From Azolla caroliniana (taxonomy: Eukaryota > Polypodiophyta), in NCBI GenBank assembly GCA_043228905.1, contig JBHGNT010000001.1:16306001-16370000 (forward strand): a stretch of DNA of 64,000 nt. The letters are read 5' to 3'. Made by a program: the position numbers and the translations under genes. The notes under the pieces were generated by a model. It ran no database searches, had not been told where the DNA came from, and was given only the letters and a program-made list of their open reading frames with translations. Each line of letters begins with the position of its first letter. Position 1 is the stretch's first letter. Shown here in pieces: positions 63,663 through 64,000 of this stretch.

Positions 63663-63948
63663 TGTTGGGTATGTGAGGAAGAGTGAGAAACACACAAGAA
63701 GCTCAAACAAAGAAGCACTCACACAAGGAAGACAATGGCTGGAATAACTCTCTCTATTGATGAATTATACAAAAACTAATAGGAGCTGAAATATATATCC
63801 CCAAGTACTAAGTACCACCACATATGAGTGACTCATGTATGTGGTAACATGGGGAAAAAACCTCTAGCCAGCACTAGAGTAAAAAGTGCCCATGTATAGG
63901 GAAAAATGGTTCACATCAAAGCTACTCGAGGAACACGTAAGTGTAACA
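63663..63948 (-). repeat. Copia-7 5' LTR
   Basis: The 286-bp LTR reads on the minus strand from TGTTACACTTACGTG to CATACCCAACA. The CTCCT duplication follows at 63949. Confidence 0.93.
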
Positions 63949-64000
63949 CTCCTTTGGTCCCAGTGACATTGTTAGTTCCATGAATTTCTTGAAAGTGTAA

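Larger units (their letters stand above)
58761..63948 (-). mobile_element. Copia-7: nearly complete Ty1/copia element on the minus strand
   Basis: Direct LTRs at 58761-59059 (299 bp) and 63663-63948 (286 bp) are flanked by a perfect CTCCT duplication (58756-58760 and 63949-63953). The size difference is a 13-bp insertion near the end (AGAGGCACACACA). The PBS on the minus strand is TGGTATCCGAGC (63661-63650) and the purine tract CCAGGGGGGTT precedes the 3' LTR. The polyprotein is legible throughout, with a handful of lesions. It is related to Copia-2. Confidence 0.95.

Overview
This window looks like nuclear DNA of a land plant with a large, transposon-rich genome. A TFIID TAF9 gene with plant-type sequence, Ty1/copia elements primed by initiator-methionine tRNA (TGGTATCAGAGC), a Ty3/gypsy element, LINE fragments, hAT-like MITEs and tRNA-derived SINE-like pieces all point that way. 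The LINE and copia proteins remind me of fern or lycophyte elements more than of angiosperm ones, but this is an impression I cannot test here. Nothing resembles a prokaryotic, viral or organellar genome.

Layout. 46-503: probable last two exons of an unidentified host gene (+). 2077-2551: hAT-like MITE. About 2600-10236: a decayed LINE (+) carrying a recent 4 x 164 bp amplification, a second MITE (4460-5006) and an RT-less copia element, Copia-1 (5828-9777). 10242-40630: Copia-2 (+, 3' end missing), which contains Copia-3 (11649-38698, TSD CAAGT), which contains Gypsy-1 (13689-34472, minus strand, TSD GAAGC), which contains two young copia elements of one family, Copia-6A (18673-24134, TSD GGCCC) and Copia-6B (27042-32472, TSD CTCCT). 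Copia-3 also holds a 1,132 bp LTR-like insertion (36955-38086). 40631-43870: Copia-4 (+, truncated) with an 814 bp insertion. 43871-49006: Copia-5 (minus, truncated) with a solo LTR (44192-44911). 49657-54816: a two-exon TAF9 gene (minus) with a 4.56 kb intron holding a LINE fragment. 54.8-58.7 kb: microsatellites and tRNA-like SINE modules. 58761-63948: Copia-7 (minus) with a perfect TSD (CTCCT).

The insertions can be ordered by their nesting, and the target-site duplications agree: LINE-1 is older than Copia-1; Copia-2 is older than Copia-3, which is older than Gypsy-1, which is older than Copia-6A and 6B. The inner elements are GC-richer, have LTR pairs that look identical by eye and keep open reading frames. 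The outer ones are AT-rich and full of stops. Gypsy-1 gag-pol reads in frame across both Copia-6 insertion sites once the duplicated target bases are discounted, so it was an open reading frame of about 1,940 codons when it was hit.

The most unusual content is (i) a sense-oriented accessory gene of about 940 codons between gypsy pol and the 3' LTR, preceded by an A32 tract; (ii) the left Gypsy-1 junction, where a 100-N gap separates two LTR pieces in opposite orientation although both outer junctions share one TSD; (iii) the mosaic relation of Copia-6A and 6B; and (iv) repeated, inverted pairs of tRNA-like modules near 58 kb. Only TAF9, and less surely the exons at the left edge, look like host genes.
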